Assembly (NCBI RefSeq): GCF_954871325.1
Contig: NC_088779.1
Coordinates: 23,732,869-23,796,868, forward strand
Reading direction: 5' to 3'
Source of the DNA: Gordionus sp. m RMFG-2023
Taxonomy: Eukaryota > Nematomorpha > Gordioida > Chordodea > Parachordodidae
Length of the DNA stretch: 64,000 nt
Shown here: positions 1 to 11,993 of the stretch, piece by piece
How the letters are laid out: every line of letters begins with the position of its first letter
How positions within the stretch are numbered: the first letter of the stretch is position 1
Made by a program: the position numbers and the translations under genes
The notes under the pieces: model-generated
What the model was told of the DNA's origin: nothing
Seen by the model: the letters and a program-made list of their open reading frames with translations, nothing else
Databases searched by the model: none

Positions 1-2269
1 AAACCCGTGGGTTGTGGAGATAAAATATCCGTTACCTCGGATTGAAGAAATATTAGCTAATCTAAAGGGTAGCATATATTTTTCAGAGGTGGACTTTTCG
101 AACGCTTACTTACAATTGAAGGTGAAACCCGAGGTACAAAATCTATTAACGATCACGACTCCGAAGGGATTGTATGACTTCTGTAGATTGCCGTTTGGAC
201 TTAGCGTGTCGGCTCCAATTTTTCAACGAACGATGGCGGCAGTTTTTCAAGGACTATAGGGAGTATTTTACTACATGGATGACGTATTAGTGATAGGAAA
301 GACTCCCGAGCAACACGAACGAAGATTGGAGGAGGTGTTCAAAAGGATCAAAGATAAAGGATTGCGGGCAAGCGTTGAAAAAAGTGTGCTGGGAGTTTCA
401 AAAATCGTATATTTGGGGCATAAAATCAATGGGAAAGAGGTCAGACCTTTAGACAAAAATATGGCAAATATAACAAGCATGTTGAAGCCTAATAATAAAG
501 TGGAAGTACAAGCTTTCTTGGGAATGGTGAATTATTATCACCGTTTTGTGGAAGGCTTCGCGCAGATAGCGGCGCCGTTGTATAAATTGTTAAAGATAGG
601 AGAAAGATTTGAATGGAAGATTGAACAGGAGGAGGCTTTTGAGGAGTTGAAATTGAGGATTGGAAGGGAACCAGTACTAGTGTGTTTTGATAACGATGTG
701 CCAGTGATATTGGCCGTTGACGCTTCGAATAGGGGTGTGGGTGGAGCGCTATTACATTGTATAGACGAATTGGAGAGACCTATTTTATTTTTCTCAAGAA
801 TCTTTAGAGAGGCCGAGACAAGATATTCAGTGATCGAGCAAGAAGCGCTAGCAGTTATATTTGGATTGACTAAATGTCGGAAATACTTGATCGGACGTCG
901 ATTTGTCATATATACGGATCACAAGCCCTTGGTTCATCTTTTCAGGAAGGACAAAAAGGAGCTCATGTTGTCGCCTAGGTTGCAGCGAAGGCTATTGCTG
1001 GTAGGCAGTTTCGACGTGCAAGTGAAATACCGACGAGGAAGAGAAAATTACTTACCGGATATTCTTTCTAGATGTGGAGCGGGAGAGGATTGCGAAACGA
1101 GTAGGTCGAAAGATATGTAAGAAGAGGATGAGCACGGGTTGATTAGAGCGATAGTCGGAATATCTAAAGGAGGACCAGTTGCATGGGAACAACTCAAAAA
1201 TGCTACTTTAAAAGATCGCGAGTTGACGAGAATCAAAGCGTGCATATTGGGTCGGAAGCAATGGCGAGATGGGGACAAAAAGTTCAAGCAAGTGGAGAAA
1301 GAGCTAACGATAGTGGACGAGTGTGTGGTACGAGGAAGTCGGGGAGTGGTGCCGTCCAGATTACGGGAGGCAGTAAAGGCAATGATCCATCCTGGACATC
1401 AGGGTATGGAACGAATGAAACAATGGGGGCGGGAATACGTATGGTGGCCTGGCATGAATAAAGAAATCGAGAATATGGTGAGAAGTTGTGAAATGTGTAA
1501 TTCATGGGCAAGTATGCCTCGAAAGGACAAGAAAGGTATTTGGCCTAGGGCTACTCAACCATGGGAAAGAGTGCACTTAGACTTTTTCGACTTCGAAAAT
1601 AAAATATATCTCCTCGTGGTGGACGCTTACTCAAAATGGGTAGAGTATCAAGAAGTAAAGGGGTTAACAACGCAAGTAGTAATTAAGACATTAAAAGATC
1701 TTTGGGCAAAATTTGGGGTAGCGAAAATAGTCGTGTCGGATGGAGGACCCGCTTTCATAAGTAAACAATTTAAAGTGTTTTGTACTGAAACTGGGGCGAG
1801 ACACATTTTGGCGCCTCCTTACCACCCAAGCTCAAATGGGCAGGCGGAAAGGATGGTGGCGGTGGTGAAAAGTTGGTTGAGGAAGTCGAAATATGGGGGT
1901 GGAGAGATTTGGATAGCGATTGCATATTATAACAATAGTCGAAAGGGAGAGGAATTGTCCCCAGCAGAAAAGTTTTTGGGCCGTAGAACTCGTATTCAGT
2001 TGGATTTCTGAAGTCCCAAACCGGCGCAGGAGGAAAATTCAATGGATAATCAGTGTGAATTTGTGAATGGTCAGACCATATGGGCGAGAATTTTTGGAGG
2101 TACCCGAAAATGGGAGTCAGGAATAATTATACAGAACATGGGGCATAAAATGGTGAGAGTAAAATTCGTTGACGGAAAGGAAGGAGTTAGACACGTAGAA
2201 CAGATACGGAAGAGAGTAGAGTCTGAAAGATTGAGATCCAGCCATGATGCGGCGAGGAGAGAGGGATAG
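1..2269 (+). mobile_element. pol region of the Ty3/Gypsy element (RT, RNase H, integrase)
   Basis: The RT palm is at about 14-480, with FSNAYLQLKV, the LPFGLS block and a YMDD catalytic box near 273-284. The RNase H domain follows at about 700-940, with AVDASN, an EQEALAV block and TDHKPL. The integrase zinc finger is at about 1390-1500 (HPGH ... CEMC) and the catalytic core at about 1570-1860, with LDFFDF, VSDGGPAF and HPSSNGQAER carrying the expected D, D and E. A short basic ORF at 2042-2269 follows where integrases carry their C-terminal DNA-binding part. Treated here as a mobile-element fossil. Confidence 0.88.
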
Positions 2270-2278
2270 ATATCTTAG

Positions 2279-2870
2279 CAATTCTCGAGTTAAAGCACAT
2301 AGAAAATAATAATACTAATAATGATAATTAACCCAAGATGGTAATACCTCCGCAGTTCCGAGATTAAATTAATTTAAAAAAAAATAATCGATAATGATAA
2401 TTAACCCAAGTTAGTAATACCTCCGCAATTCCGGAATTACATCACATTAATAAAAAAACAAAATAAATATTAATTAACCCGAGATAGTAATACCTCCGCA
2501 ATTACGGGATTAAATCACATTTAATAAAAAAAAGGGGATCAATAATAATAATGGTAACCGGTGCTAATAATGTTGGAGGTTAAGTATATATATATATATA
2601 AAAAAAAAAAACTTTCGTGATTCTCGAGTTAAAGCACATAGAAAATAATAATACTAATAATGATAATTAACCCAAGATGGTAATACCTCCGCAGTTCCGA
2701 GATTAAATCAAATTTAATTTAAAAAAAAAATCGATAATGATAATTAACCCAAGATATTAATACCTCCGCAATTACGGGATTACATCACATTTAATAAAAA
2801 ATAAAATAAATATCAATGATATCAGTTATCAATGATTTCGTGATTCGGGGAATAAAGCGAGTATTTTTTT
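2279..2870 (+). repeat. tandem repeats inside the LTR element
   Basis: At least five copies of a roughly 80-bp unit built around 'taacccaagatggtaatacc' and 'tccgcagttccgagatt' alternate with A-rich spacers. A higher-order unit of about 342 bp is visible: the block beginning 'attctcgagttaaagcacat' occurs at 2281 and again near 2623. The array lies between integrase and the downstream CCHC ORF. Confidence 0.85.
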
Positions 2871-3336
2871 TTTTTTTAAAAAGGGGGAACTTAGTTAGAG
2901 TGCCAATAAATAATGCACAAAAAGTTAAAAATGTTGGGTATGTTAACCAAAGTAATAAATTAAAGTAAGGGATAATTTTGGGAGATGTCGGGATCGTAAA
3001 TCAAAAGTTGGAAATAGAACTTGTATATAGTTGGAGAATAGAATAAAAAGGAGTGACAATTGGACTAGAAAACAAATAAAAAATGGTTCCAAGTTGGACT
3101 GAAACACGGAAAAGATTTCGGCAATGACAGTTGGAAGCGAGACACAAAACAAGGAAGGTTCCAATAATTGGGCTTTAAAAGGGGAATTTTATAAATGCAA
3201 AATTATATTTTTTTTTTGTATAATTGTTAATTTTGTTAAAGAAAATTTTCCTGTATTTATTCATTTTGACCCAAAAGAAAAGTGAGTGAAAACTGTTATT
3301 AATTTTTTTTATATTATACCTTTTTCTTAAAAAAGA

Positions 3337-3886
3337 ATGTCGGGGAGGCATCGGTGTATATATTGGGAGAATTTAACCATTAGAATAAGTATTTACCGAG
3401 GATATGTTAATGAGGATGGGCGACCAATCTCGCCTTCGATTTACCGAGACATAATATACCATTCGCCTCCAATACGCCGGAGCAGTAGATCGCCCCCGGT
3501 CCAAAGGGGAGTGTCCGGAATAATAACGAATAATTTAGATCACTCTGAATTACCGGAGCCCCGGCACCTCAGCATGCGCTCGAGGAGGAGACGTTCTTGT
3601 TACTTGTGTGGCTCGCCTAGTCATTTGCGAATGCGGTGCCCCCGTGGGCCAAATCGTAGGCAAGACTCCAGTTAGGACCATTTTGCCGCCTTTGACGATA
3701 GGGGCAATGCCGCAACAAGATCAATCCATAACTGCGATGGGGCGACCGGTGGTGATTATTGAGCCGTTTCGAGAAGAAACGCCGGAGGCGAGTCCCAGGG
3801 CCTATTACGCTGAAGAGTGGCCGATGGTTGATTTGTCGGCCTCTGAGATTCAGGAATTGTTGGAGGATGTAATGGGACCAGAATAA
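3337..3886 (+). mobile_element. CCHC zinc-knuckle ORF region downstream of pol
   Basis: A region of two overlapping open frames, about 112 and 92 codons. The first is Arg/Ser/Pro-rich and ends in a zinc knuckle of the form C-x2-C-x4-H-x4-C (CYLCGSPSHLRMRC), as in Gag nucleocapsid proteins. The second is acidic and Pro-rich. Its base composition, richer in GC than the flanks, matches pol. Gag normally lies before pol, so the position after integrase is unusual. It could be an extra ORF of this element or part of a second, nested element. Confidence 0.55.
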
Positions 3887-4076
3887 ATTTTACAAATTTT
3901 GTAATAATAAAACAATTTTTTTTTAAATATCATTTTCCTTAATAGATTTTCGGGAATAATTAAAATACGATATTAATATATGTAGATTTTATGTACAAGA
4001 CCCCCCTGTTTGTCTTTGTTAAACAACAATTTTAATTTTTTTTTGTATGTTCAAGGGTTTTCATTTAATGGGGGCG

Positions 4077-4513
4077 TGTTATAAATAGTTTTATTTTTTT
4101 TGTATGAGTCATGAAATATTTTTTTTTTGTTTGGAATTTTATTTTTAATATTTTTTTTTTTTTAGTTTCGCGCAGTCATCATGAACATTATTATATAAAT
4201 ATTTTTATTATTTATTATGTAAAAAATAATTTAATATTTATAAAAAAATAATCATATATAAACTAAAAAAAAAGTGGAAATCGATTATTATTATTATAAT
4301 TATATTTTTTTTTATATTGTTTTTTTTTAAAATCCTTCTTTTCTTTAAAAAAAAAATAAAGACGAGATATTAATCCTTATTGTGAAATTAATAAAAAAAA
4401 AGGTAAAAAAAAATAAAGACTTTGCGTTTTGAAATAATAAGAACTGCTAAGTTAAACGTTTCTGTGCAGTGAAACTTTGAAAGACGGTAGGAAAAATCAA
4501 CTGCTCATTTACA
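4077..4513 (+). repeat. probable 3' LTR
   Basis: A polypurine-like tract (aatgggggcg) is followed directly by 'tgttataaat', and a TG...CA segment can be drawn to 'catttaca' at 4513. This is the arrangement expected for polypurine tract plus 3' LTR. The partner LTR is outside the window, so both boundaries are inferred. Confidence 0.45.
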
Positions 4514-5180
4514 GTAAATGATTCAAATAAAATCGTTTGGAATAAATTTAATTGAAAATATGATAGATTCGATGCCCAAATTACTCGAAATTACTCAAAA
4601 TCAATGTTGAAGTCTACTTATTTAATCTTTTTGATTACTTAACTAATAAAAATAATAATGCTTTTCAAATGCTTCTCTTGGAGTAAGCTTGGCACTTCGT
4701 CACCATCACATAGTGTGTCTATCAATATTAATAATCTAAGTTAAATTAATTATTAAAATAAATATTTGAGTAACAGATGTCACACGTTAAGTAAAATTTA
4801 TGACTTGTTTTTTTAATTGTAAAAAAATGAAATAATAAATTTAATACAGATTAAATATTTTTTACTTTGATTTCAAAATGAAAATAATTAATGTTACTAT
4901 TTTTTTTCCAATTAACTGGATACATAGTAGAAGTATCTAAAATAATGATTCATATATATAGCCAGTCAGATATTTATTTCATTATTTAGTATAAACATAT
5001 TTAAAAATTATACCGGTATTGAATTATATATAAATTGATATACCCTAATATTTCTACTTTTATAAAGACTTAAATATAAATAGGAATTAAGTTACATGAT
5101 AAGAAGTATTGTAAAATAGATTATAACTTTAAATTTGAAATAAAATATAATTATTTAGGTCTAATTTGTGAAAACATTTG
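4514..5180. other. AT-rich spacer before RPL19
   Basis: Very AT-rich DNA between the LTR element and RPL19. No coding frame, RNA gene or recognisable repeat was found. Confidence 0.6.
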
Positions 5181-5202
5181 ATTTGTTTCCTTTTTTTTGT
5201 AG
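5181..5202 (+). promoter_or_regulatory. pyrimidine tract plus AG just before the RPL19 start
   Basis: A run of 'tttgtttccttttttttg' followed by 'tag' ends two bases before the RPL19 ATG. It has the form of a 3' splice site. It could be the acceptor of a 5'UTR intron, a spliced-leader trans-splice site, or a pyrimidine-rich start typical of ribosomal-protein promoters. Confidence 0.4.
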
Positions 5203-5204
5203 AA

Positions 5205-5971
5205 ATGAGGTAAAGATGTCATTTTTTAATATATATACCTATATTTAATTATCAGTAATTTAAGATTACAAAAACGGCTTGCGTCAAATATATTAAAATG
5301 TGGCAAGCGAAAAGTTTGGTTAGATCCCAATGAAGTTAATGAAATAGCGAATGCTAACTCAAGTTTCAATCAATATAATTTATTTTTATGATAATATATT
5401 AAAGGACAAAATATTAGAAAATTAGTAAAAGATGGTTTAATAATAAAAAGACCAGAGGCGATTCATTCAAGAGCTAGAGTGAGAAAAAATATAATTGCCA
5501 GAAAAAAAGGACGACATACGGGCCCTGGTAAAAGAAAAGGAACTGCTAATGCAAGAATGCCTGAAAAGGTTTTGTGGATGAGGCGTATTCGAGTATTAAG
5601 AAGACTTTTAAAGAAATATCGCGAAGCTAAAAAGATTGATAGACATTTGTATATTAGATTCATTTTTTTGTAATTATACATTTTAAAAATAGGTATCATG
5701 CACTTTATATGAAATGTAAAGGTAATGTATTTAAAAATAAACGTACCCTTATGGAATATATACACAAGAAAAAGGCAGAAAATACTAGAGCTAAACAAAT
5801 AAGGTACTTTATTAAAATTTTAATGATGATTATTATAATAATTTTAGTGATCAAGCTGAAGCAAGAAGAACTAAAGTTAAGGAATCAAGAAAGAGAAGGG
5901 AAGAACGAGTACTCACCAAAAAACAGGATTTACTAAAATCAATTGAAAAAGAAGAAGAAATTAAAAAATAG
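5205..5971 (+). CDS. RPL19: 60S ribosomal protein L19 (eL19), five exons
   Basis: This is a structural protein of the large cytosolic ribosomal subunit. Exons are 5205-5209, 5256-5362, 5405-5648, 5693-5803 and 5848-5971; they sum to 591 nt, giving 196 residues plus a TAG stop, the same length as human RPL19 from memory. All four introns (46, 42, 44 and 44 nt) are GT-AG. Exon 1 holds only ATG AG. Diagnostic blocks are [52 protein letters not shown] and SDQAEARR, followed by a basic, coiled C-terminal tail. The frame is intact throughout. The wording ([24 protein letters not shown]) resembles protostome L19. No neighbouring gene appears functionally linked. Confidence 0.97.
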
Positions 5972-5974
5972 TAT

Positions 5975-5980
5975 AATAAA
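5975..5980 (+). terminator. RPL19 polyadenylation signal
   Basis: A canonical AATAAA lies four bases after the RPL19 stop codon; a second AATAAA occurs near 6020. The very short 3'UTR fits the compact gene. Confidence 0.6.
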
Positions 5981-7116
5981 TGAAATATTCATGACATATG
6001 TCAATATGATAAATATATAATAAATTATAATTATTGTTCCTATCTTTAATCAAAGATTAAGCATATTTTAAGAATTTACCACTATATGGTAATTCAAATT
6101 TATAAACATTTTCATTTAAAGTGAACTCATTGTTATTTTATTCTTACTCATTCAAAGACTTAAAATTATTTTGGCTAACTATTTTGTATTCAACCCCCCC
6201 CCCCCCCTACCACCCTTCAAATTATAAGTTTGAAGTATTTTCTTGAGATATGCTAAATTGTGGTTTACTGTACTAATATTAATCATAATGAAAATAAGAT
6301 TTATTTTTAATATAGAAATTTTATCATACTTTCTTTACTAACTCCCCTTCAATATATTTTTGTTGGATTTTGAATAACTACTAAATTATCACTAGTATTC
6401 AAGATGATTAATTAATTAGTTTTTTTTAATGCTACCATTACTGAATTATATTACAACCAGTCCTAATCTTTAAAGTCTGATAAAAAGTTGACTTTATGAG
6501 GATGATAGTAATTATATCTGTTATTCTAATTCCTTTAGTGCTTTTTATTTATTTTAGTTCTATCCTGAATCTTAGAAGTTTTCTAATGTCTACTAAATAT
6601 TTTTAAAAATTGAAGGTAGTATTATTTCCAAAATATGGTTTTTAATTATTATATACTAAATAAATTGGGCAAATATTGGAAAAATCAAAAAAATTTGTCA
6701 ATAGGCCAAGTTTATAATATTATAAAATACCTTTCACAAAACTTGAAACTTCATAGAAAAAATATATACCATACTTTACTTAAATATTTCTGACTTGTTA
6801 ATACATATTTCTAATACCCTCCTCCTTATACTTTGTTTGACCCTTGCTACCTACCATATTTTAAAGGAAATTTAAACAGTCAGATTTTATAAAAAGTTAT
6901 CGCATGAATCTATAGCACACTTCTTGTAAGTTTACGACCTCATTTACGATTTTTAAAAAATAGCATACTTTTTACCCTATAACTAGAGTCAAATATTTCT
7001 CGCATCTATATCCTAAATCTAGAGGTTAGGTAATTTATTGGTCAAGCATTGCTCCTTCAACACTAATCGAAATGTGTCACCTTAGGGTGTAATGTCTACG
7101 AGTCAATCTCTGTGAA
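5981..7116. other. AT-rich intergenic DNA
   Basis: No gene found. The only notable feature is a 14-base C run at 6194-6207 in otherwise AT-rich DNA. Confidence 0.6.
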
Positions 7117-7124
7117 ACAGTGAG

Positions 7125-7346
7125 TAGTGTTGTTAAATGGCTCGTTTTGAGCCGATTTTTAAAACGGCTAACTTAATATTTTGTCCAGAAAAATATTACG
7201 CAAGCCTCAAGATTTTGCTCATAGAAGGAACAAAGGTCTAGGCATATATTATCGAAATCTCGAGGCTTAGGCAATATTTTTCTGGCTAAAATATTGAGTT
7301 AGCCGTTTTAAAAAATTGGCTAAAAATGAGCCGTTTAACAACACTA
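7125..7346. mobile_element. hAT-type palindromic MITE, copy 1, with 8-bp TSD
   Basis: A 222-bp near-perfect palindrome starts TAGTGTTGTTAAATGGCTC and ends with its near-inverse, GAGCCGTTTAACAACACTA. It is flanked by the identical 8-bp target duplication ACAGTGAG at 7117-7124 and 7347-7354. An 8-bp duplication and a TAGTG...CACTA terminus are hallmarks of hAT elements. There is no coding capacity. Inner arms share 'ggctaactcaatattttagc'. Confidence 0.9.
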
Positions 7347-7354
7347 ACAGTGAG

Positions 7355-9607
7355 AAAGCAATTATTTCTATTTTAAAAATTTTTTTAATTTTAGAATGTG
7401 ATATTTATAATTGTCCTTTAAATGTATTGCAAGGCCTGGCCCCACTCATTTATATTTTCAGGTTTAGCCTGTTTTTAAATGTCCAGGTTTATTTCAAAAA
7501 ATTAAATAAAGAAAAACATGAAAAAAATTTTGGCTTGTATTTTAAAAAAATATACCCTATTCCGCATTTTACGGTAGATACTTTAACAAATGTAAAATAT
7601 TTTAATATCTAATAAATTTTGAAACTATTCTAAAATGATAGATGAATTATATTTTATACCAAAAAAAAAGTAGTGAAAATATATAAAATTTATAATTTGA
7701 TCTAAAAATAATGTTAATTTTTTTAAATATACCTGGTATATATTTTAAAACCAAATATTTTAAATCACCATCATTAACTAAATTAATAATGAATATAAGA
7801 CCCCTGAAAATATAAAACCTGGGCCAGGTGGGAAAATATTTTTGAAAAAAAACTGGGCTGTGCAAATCGGTACCGTAATATATGATCTACATACCTAATT
7901 TTCTTTTCACTTAGCGAAATTATTAGATTTGTCTGTTATACCATTTTGTCCGCATTTTACGTACCTCAATATGTTGTAAATTAGTGCCTCTATAATTTAT
8001 TGTTAGATAAACATTCTGTTGACCATTTCATGTTTGGTTAATTCACATTGTTGAGAAATATGGCCTTATTGCTCATAGCAAGAAATTTATCTAATAATCA
8101 TATTAGGTCATACTTTTTATTCCTCTCATATTTTTTTTTCAATTTTTCTAAGACTTTTCTTTCTATTCTTATGTGGGATTATTTCTTTCCATAAATTCTT
8201 CCTATATAAAACATATAATAATTGGAATACATATTTGAAAGAAATTATCAACTAAAGGATCAAAAAATTTGTTTGGCTCATAATGTATACTAATTTTATT
8301 CAAATAAATGAAAATATTATAAATAATTAGTGTCTAAGAATTCTATTATAAAAGAATAATTTGTATCATTGACAAAATAACTGTAAATTTTAATCATAAA
8401 AACCAATCAATATATTCAAAAAGTGTCTTTGACATTTTCAATTTGTTTCTAGTCAGAATCATTGGTTCTTGGACATTGCTTTCTTTTCACTTTTTATTTT
8501 TTTATAGGGTTAATATTTATATTTATTTGTTTCTAATATATAAAAAAATACATTATTAAAATACTAAAATATATATTTGAGCCTAAATGTACATTAAAAA
8601 GGCAAATTTTGTTTAAAAAAATAAAATAAAATAGGCCAATAAGGGTATTTAAAAATGATACGTTTTATAAAAATAAATTATTATCAAGCTTTTTTACCAT
8701 GAATCTTTGAATGTTTTAAAATCAAACTGGATTACTTCATCCATAACCTATTTTTTTTGTCCAAGAGGCTCCATCCATAATATATACTTTTAATATTTTA
8801 TTTTCTCTTATTATGGCTCATGTTCGATTCCAGCATTTTCAATTACAATTGCCTTTATATTTTATTATTCTTTTCTAAGATGTCTCTGACAGTTGAGCGA
8901 CTAATATTTAAAATTTATAAGTGTTTCTACTGAAGATTCCTTTCATATAATGTTGAATTAGGCCTAAAACGAATTATTCGATTTGTATTACTAATACAAA
9001 TAGCACAATTATACTATTCAAATTGGGCTATCTTATGTATTTTGTAAATTCATATACAATATTTATTTTCTGATCTATAATGATTTTGACAAAAAACTTA
9101 AATAAAAACAACATGCAAAAAGGTAGCCTAATATTTTTTTGTCGCAACAGTGATGTCCAAACATTTTTGAAATAGGCGACTTTCTTAAAAAAATATGTAA
9201 ACTAATCACTACCAGAATATCAAAATTTACTAAATTTTGCATTTATATATAAAAATATTATTTTGAAAAATTTTGCGCATGAAAATAAAAAATGGTTGAT
9301 CGAACATTAGTGACATAATGTAGTGTTAATGGTCATTATTTCAAAAAATTATTCACTTTTACTTATTTTGTATTTTAAATTACTAGTTACAATGAAATAT
9401 TGTACATATTTTTAGGGAAAGCGATGTTTGGAGATATTATTCGCTTAAAATGCATTTTTCAAAATTTACTACCCCCCCCCCCCCAGCCACACCTGTTAAT
9501 TTTATAGAGTTTGAAAACAATCTTCAAAATATTTTTGATTAAATTTTATCTAAAAAAAGGTCAAAATTTGTTTTAAAAATCTTAGTAAATACTTGTTAAT
9601 TTTCATG
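7355..9607. other. AT-rich intergenic DNA
   Basis: No supported gene. A frame at 7316-7612 starts inside the MITE and has no family features. A 13-base C run lies at 9472-9484. Confidence 0.55.
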
Positions 9608-10063
9608 TAATATTGTTAAGTGGCCGGATTAGGGTCGTTTTTTAAAAATGGTTCGATTTGGATCGTAAATACGGCCCAATTAAAATTTGAGCCAAAATAA
9701 TATTACCTGAGCCTCGAGATTTTTCTAATAGAGATTCAAAACTTTCTACCACCTATGAGCAAAATATCCAGGCTTACATTATATTATCACAGCTAGTGTT
9801 GTTCGACTCAATTTGAGCCGATTTTTAAAAACGGCTAACTCAATATTTTAGCCAGAAAAATATTGTCTAAGCTTCGAGATTTCGTTAATAGATGTTCGAA
9901 CCTTTGTGCCACTTATGAGCAAAATCTTCAGGCTTGCGTAATATTCTGGATAAAAGATTAAGTTAGCCGTTTTTAAAAATCGGCTCAAATTGAGACGTTT
10001 AACTACACTAATCAGAGCTATTAATCAGGCTATTTTTAAAAATCGGACCGTTTAACAATATTA
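9608..10063. mobile_element. older palindromic MITE of the same hAT family, carrying a nested copy
   Basis: The outer termini, TAATATTGTTAAGTGG and CCGTTTAACAATATTA, are inverted repeats related to the family ends. The element is split by the younger copy at 9794-10010. No clear target duplication remains, which fits greater age. Confidence 0.7.
9794..10010. mobile_element. hAT-type palindromic MITE, copy 2, nested
   Basis: A 217-bp palindrome TAGTGTTGTTCGAC...CGTTTAACTACACTA with near-identical 8-bp flanks, ATCACAGC (9786-9793) and ATCAGAGC (10011-10018). It is inserted into the older element at 9608-10063. Confidence 0.85.
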
Positions 10064-11170
10064 AAGAAAAATTGCAAAATATTTACTTAAAAAATATTTT
10101 TAAAACATTTCGATTTTGAAAAATGCAATTTTTAGCAATAAAAGCCCACACTCCTTTCCCTAAAAATGCATACAATATTTTATTATAATCAGTCATTTAA
10201 ATTAGTAAAAGGGTGTATAAATTTTTGGACTGTTTAACAACACTATTTTCATATGCATAAAAAAATTTCTAGGGTGAAAAAAATTGTTGCTTAAAAGCTT
10301 CAAAATTTTTTTGATTATGTTTTTAAATCTCTTGATTTTGAACTAATAAAGGAATAAATAACATAAATTAATTACAAACACTAAATAAATTGTTTTAATA
10401 ATTATAGTTAGGCCTACAACAACCAATTTCTAAGACTAATATGTATGTCATCACAGATAACTAGTTTGCCAGCTATGAACTTGCTAAACATTTATCATTG
10501 TTAAATTCCCATTCATTAACTATAGTAGGAACCTTAAGAAAAAATAAAAAGCAGATTCCAAAATCATTTAATTTTAAAAAGAAAGATAAGCTTATTTGCC
10601 TTTCAAGATAATATGACATTATTACACATACCAAAAAAGTATAAGCATGTTATGCTTTCTACCGTTCACTAAGGATTTTTTTTTGAGCAACTTTAGTAAA
10701 AATATCATAACTTTATTTAGAAATAAATCGAAATATAGACTTTTGTATTTATTATCTCTAATAATTTTACAATAATTGAGTAAAATTTTGGTCTTAAATT
10801 TTATTATTATCTGAGATATAGCTATTTAAAATTTGGGGTAAAACAGAAACTATTGTAGTTTTTTCCACCTGAATAGTGAAGGGTTAAATTAATCTTTTCT
10901 TATTTTGACAATTTTATATTAATTTTGTAGTTGTCCATTTTGAAATTTACTACCCAAAAAATTATAACTTAAAATTTTAGCTCTTAGAAAATTATATTTC
11001 TTTTTCACAAATATATAAATAAAATTAATTTAAATAATTTAATTTGTTGGGGCATCAAGCAAAATATAACATGATTTATAAGAGGAAAAAAATGAAATGA
11101 AATCCACTAGGAAAATTTAATTTATTATTTACTTACGATTTACGAATATTAAAGAAAAAATAAAATATTT
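10064..11170. other. AT-rich intergenic DNA
   Basis: No gene or RNA recognised. A short family remnant ('ctgtttaacaacactatttt') sits near 10228. Confidence 0.5.
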
Positions 11171-11332
11171 AAGAAAAATTATGAATATTAACGAATATTT
11201 ATAAATAATTTAGAATAATACGAATAATTTCGAATAACACGAATAATTTCGAATCGAATAATTGTGATATTCGTATTCGTAAAATACGAATCGAATAAAA
11301 TCGAATTTCGAATAACAAATAATTCGTTTTAG
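11171..11332. repeat. short-period repeat of 'cgaataa/ttcgaat' words
   Basis: A tract of about 160 bp is dominated by variants of 'acgaataatttcgaat', including the local palindrome 'gatattcgtattcg'. It is not coding and looks like a decayed element end or a degenerate microsatellite. Confidence 0.5.
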
Positions 11333-11374
11333 GCGTAATCATAGTTTCAATAAAATACAATATGTTTATTCAGT

Positions 11375-11660
11375 TTCAACTTAAAATCATTTTTTGAGGG
11401 GAATTTAATGCAGAAATATGATCTAGTTAGAAATGTATTCTAGTATATGTATAAAATCTACCTTGTGATTTTTAGGAAATTTCGCTAGGAATATTTAAAT
11501 TTTATATAATTTATATTAGTTTTTACATAGTCTTTTTATATAAAATTATAAATGACCCAAAATTTAACGATAAAATTGTCTAAAATTTATAGGATTCTTA
11601 AACATGCTAGAATCCATTTCCGGTAAAATCCGATCTTAAAATTTAAAAAACATGTTTACA
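11375..11660. mobile_element. inverted-repeat element, 'aaatcattttttgag' family, copy 1 (decayed)
   Basis: Carries the family left arm 'cttaaaatcattttttgagg' and the core 'catttccggtaaaatc' with 'ttataaatgaccca' in the middle. It matches the better copies near 27700 and 57455. Confidence 0.6.
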
Positions 11661-11912
11661 AAAAATATTTAAAGTATGAAATTGAAAGGGAAAGTATATT
11701 GACGATAACATATATTTCGTTATGCAAGTTTTACATCGACTGCTTATATTTTAAATCAAGACAAAAAAGATATATATTTAATATTATTCTTAAAAGTTAA
11801 CTTTTATTTAATTATAAATGTAAAATACTATATTATAATAAACAGAGAGAGCCTTCATTCTAGCAAAGAAAAATAAAAAATTTAAAATGTATAACAAATA
11901 TTAATACTTAAC

Positions 11913-11993
11913 TGCATTTACAAGTTGCACAACCGTACTCATCCGTTTTAAATCCCCTTTTGCATTTATTTGAGCATCTAGGCCAGCCGCAAA
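11913..11993 (-). CDS. antistasin exon, class B (81 nt), possible last exon of AST-1
   Basis: Codes a six-Cys domain ending CKRGFKTDEYGCATCKC. Acceptor tttctttag, donor-like gttaag; both ends are phase 1. Without splicing, the frame runs TGC AGT TAA, stopping one residue after the domain. An AATAAA on this strand lies about 100 nt further on (near 11805), so this is the best candidate for the 3' terminal exon. Confidence 0.85.

Larger units (their letters stand above)
1..4513 (+). mobile_element. Ty3/Gypsy-type LTR retrotransposon, 5' part outside window
   Basis: The window opens inside the pol gene of a Ty3/Gypsy-type LTR element. Visible parts in order are reverse transcriptase, RNase H, an H2C2 zinc finger with a DDE integrase core, a short ORF after integrase, a tandem-repeat spacer (2279-2870), an ORF region with a CCHC zinc knuckle (3337-3886), a purine-rich tract near 4069 and a probable 3' LTR (4077-4513). 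Coding is largely open with only about two breaks in the visible part, so the copy looks fairly young. The 5' LTR, and hence any LTR comparison for dating, lies outside the window. Confidence 0.85.

Noticed and set aside
5463-5798. 111-codon minus-strand frame opposite RPL19
   Set aside because: It is a shadow of the conserved RPL19 coding exons and has no features of its own.
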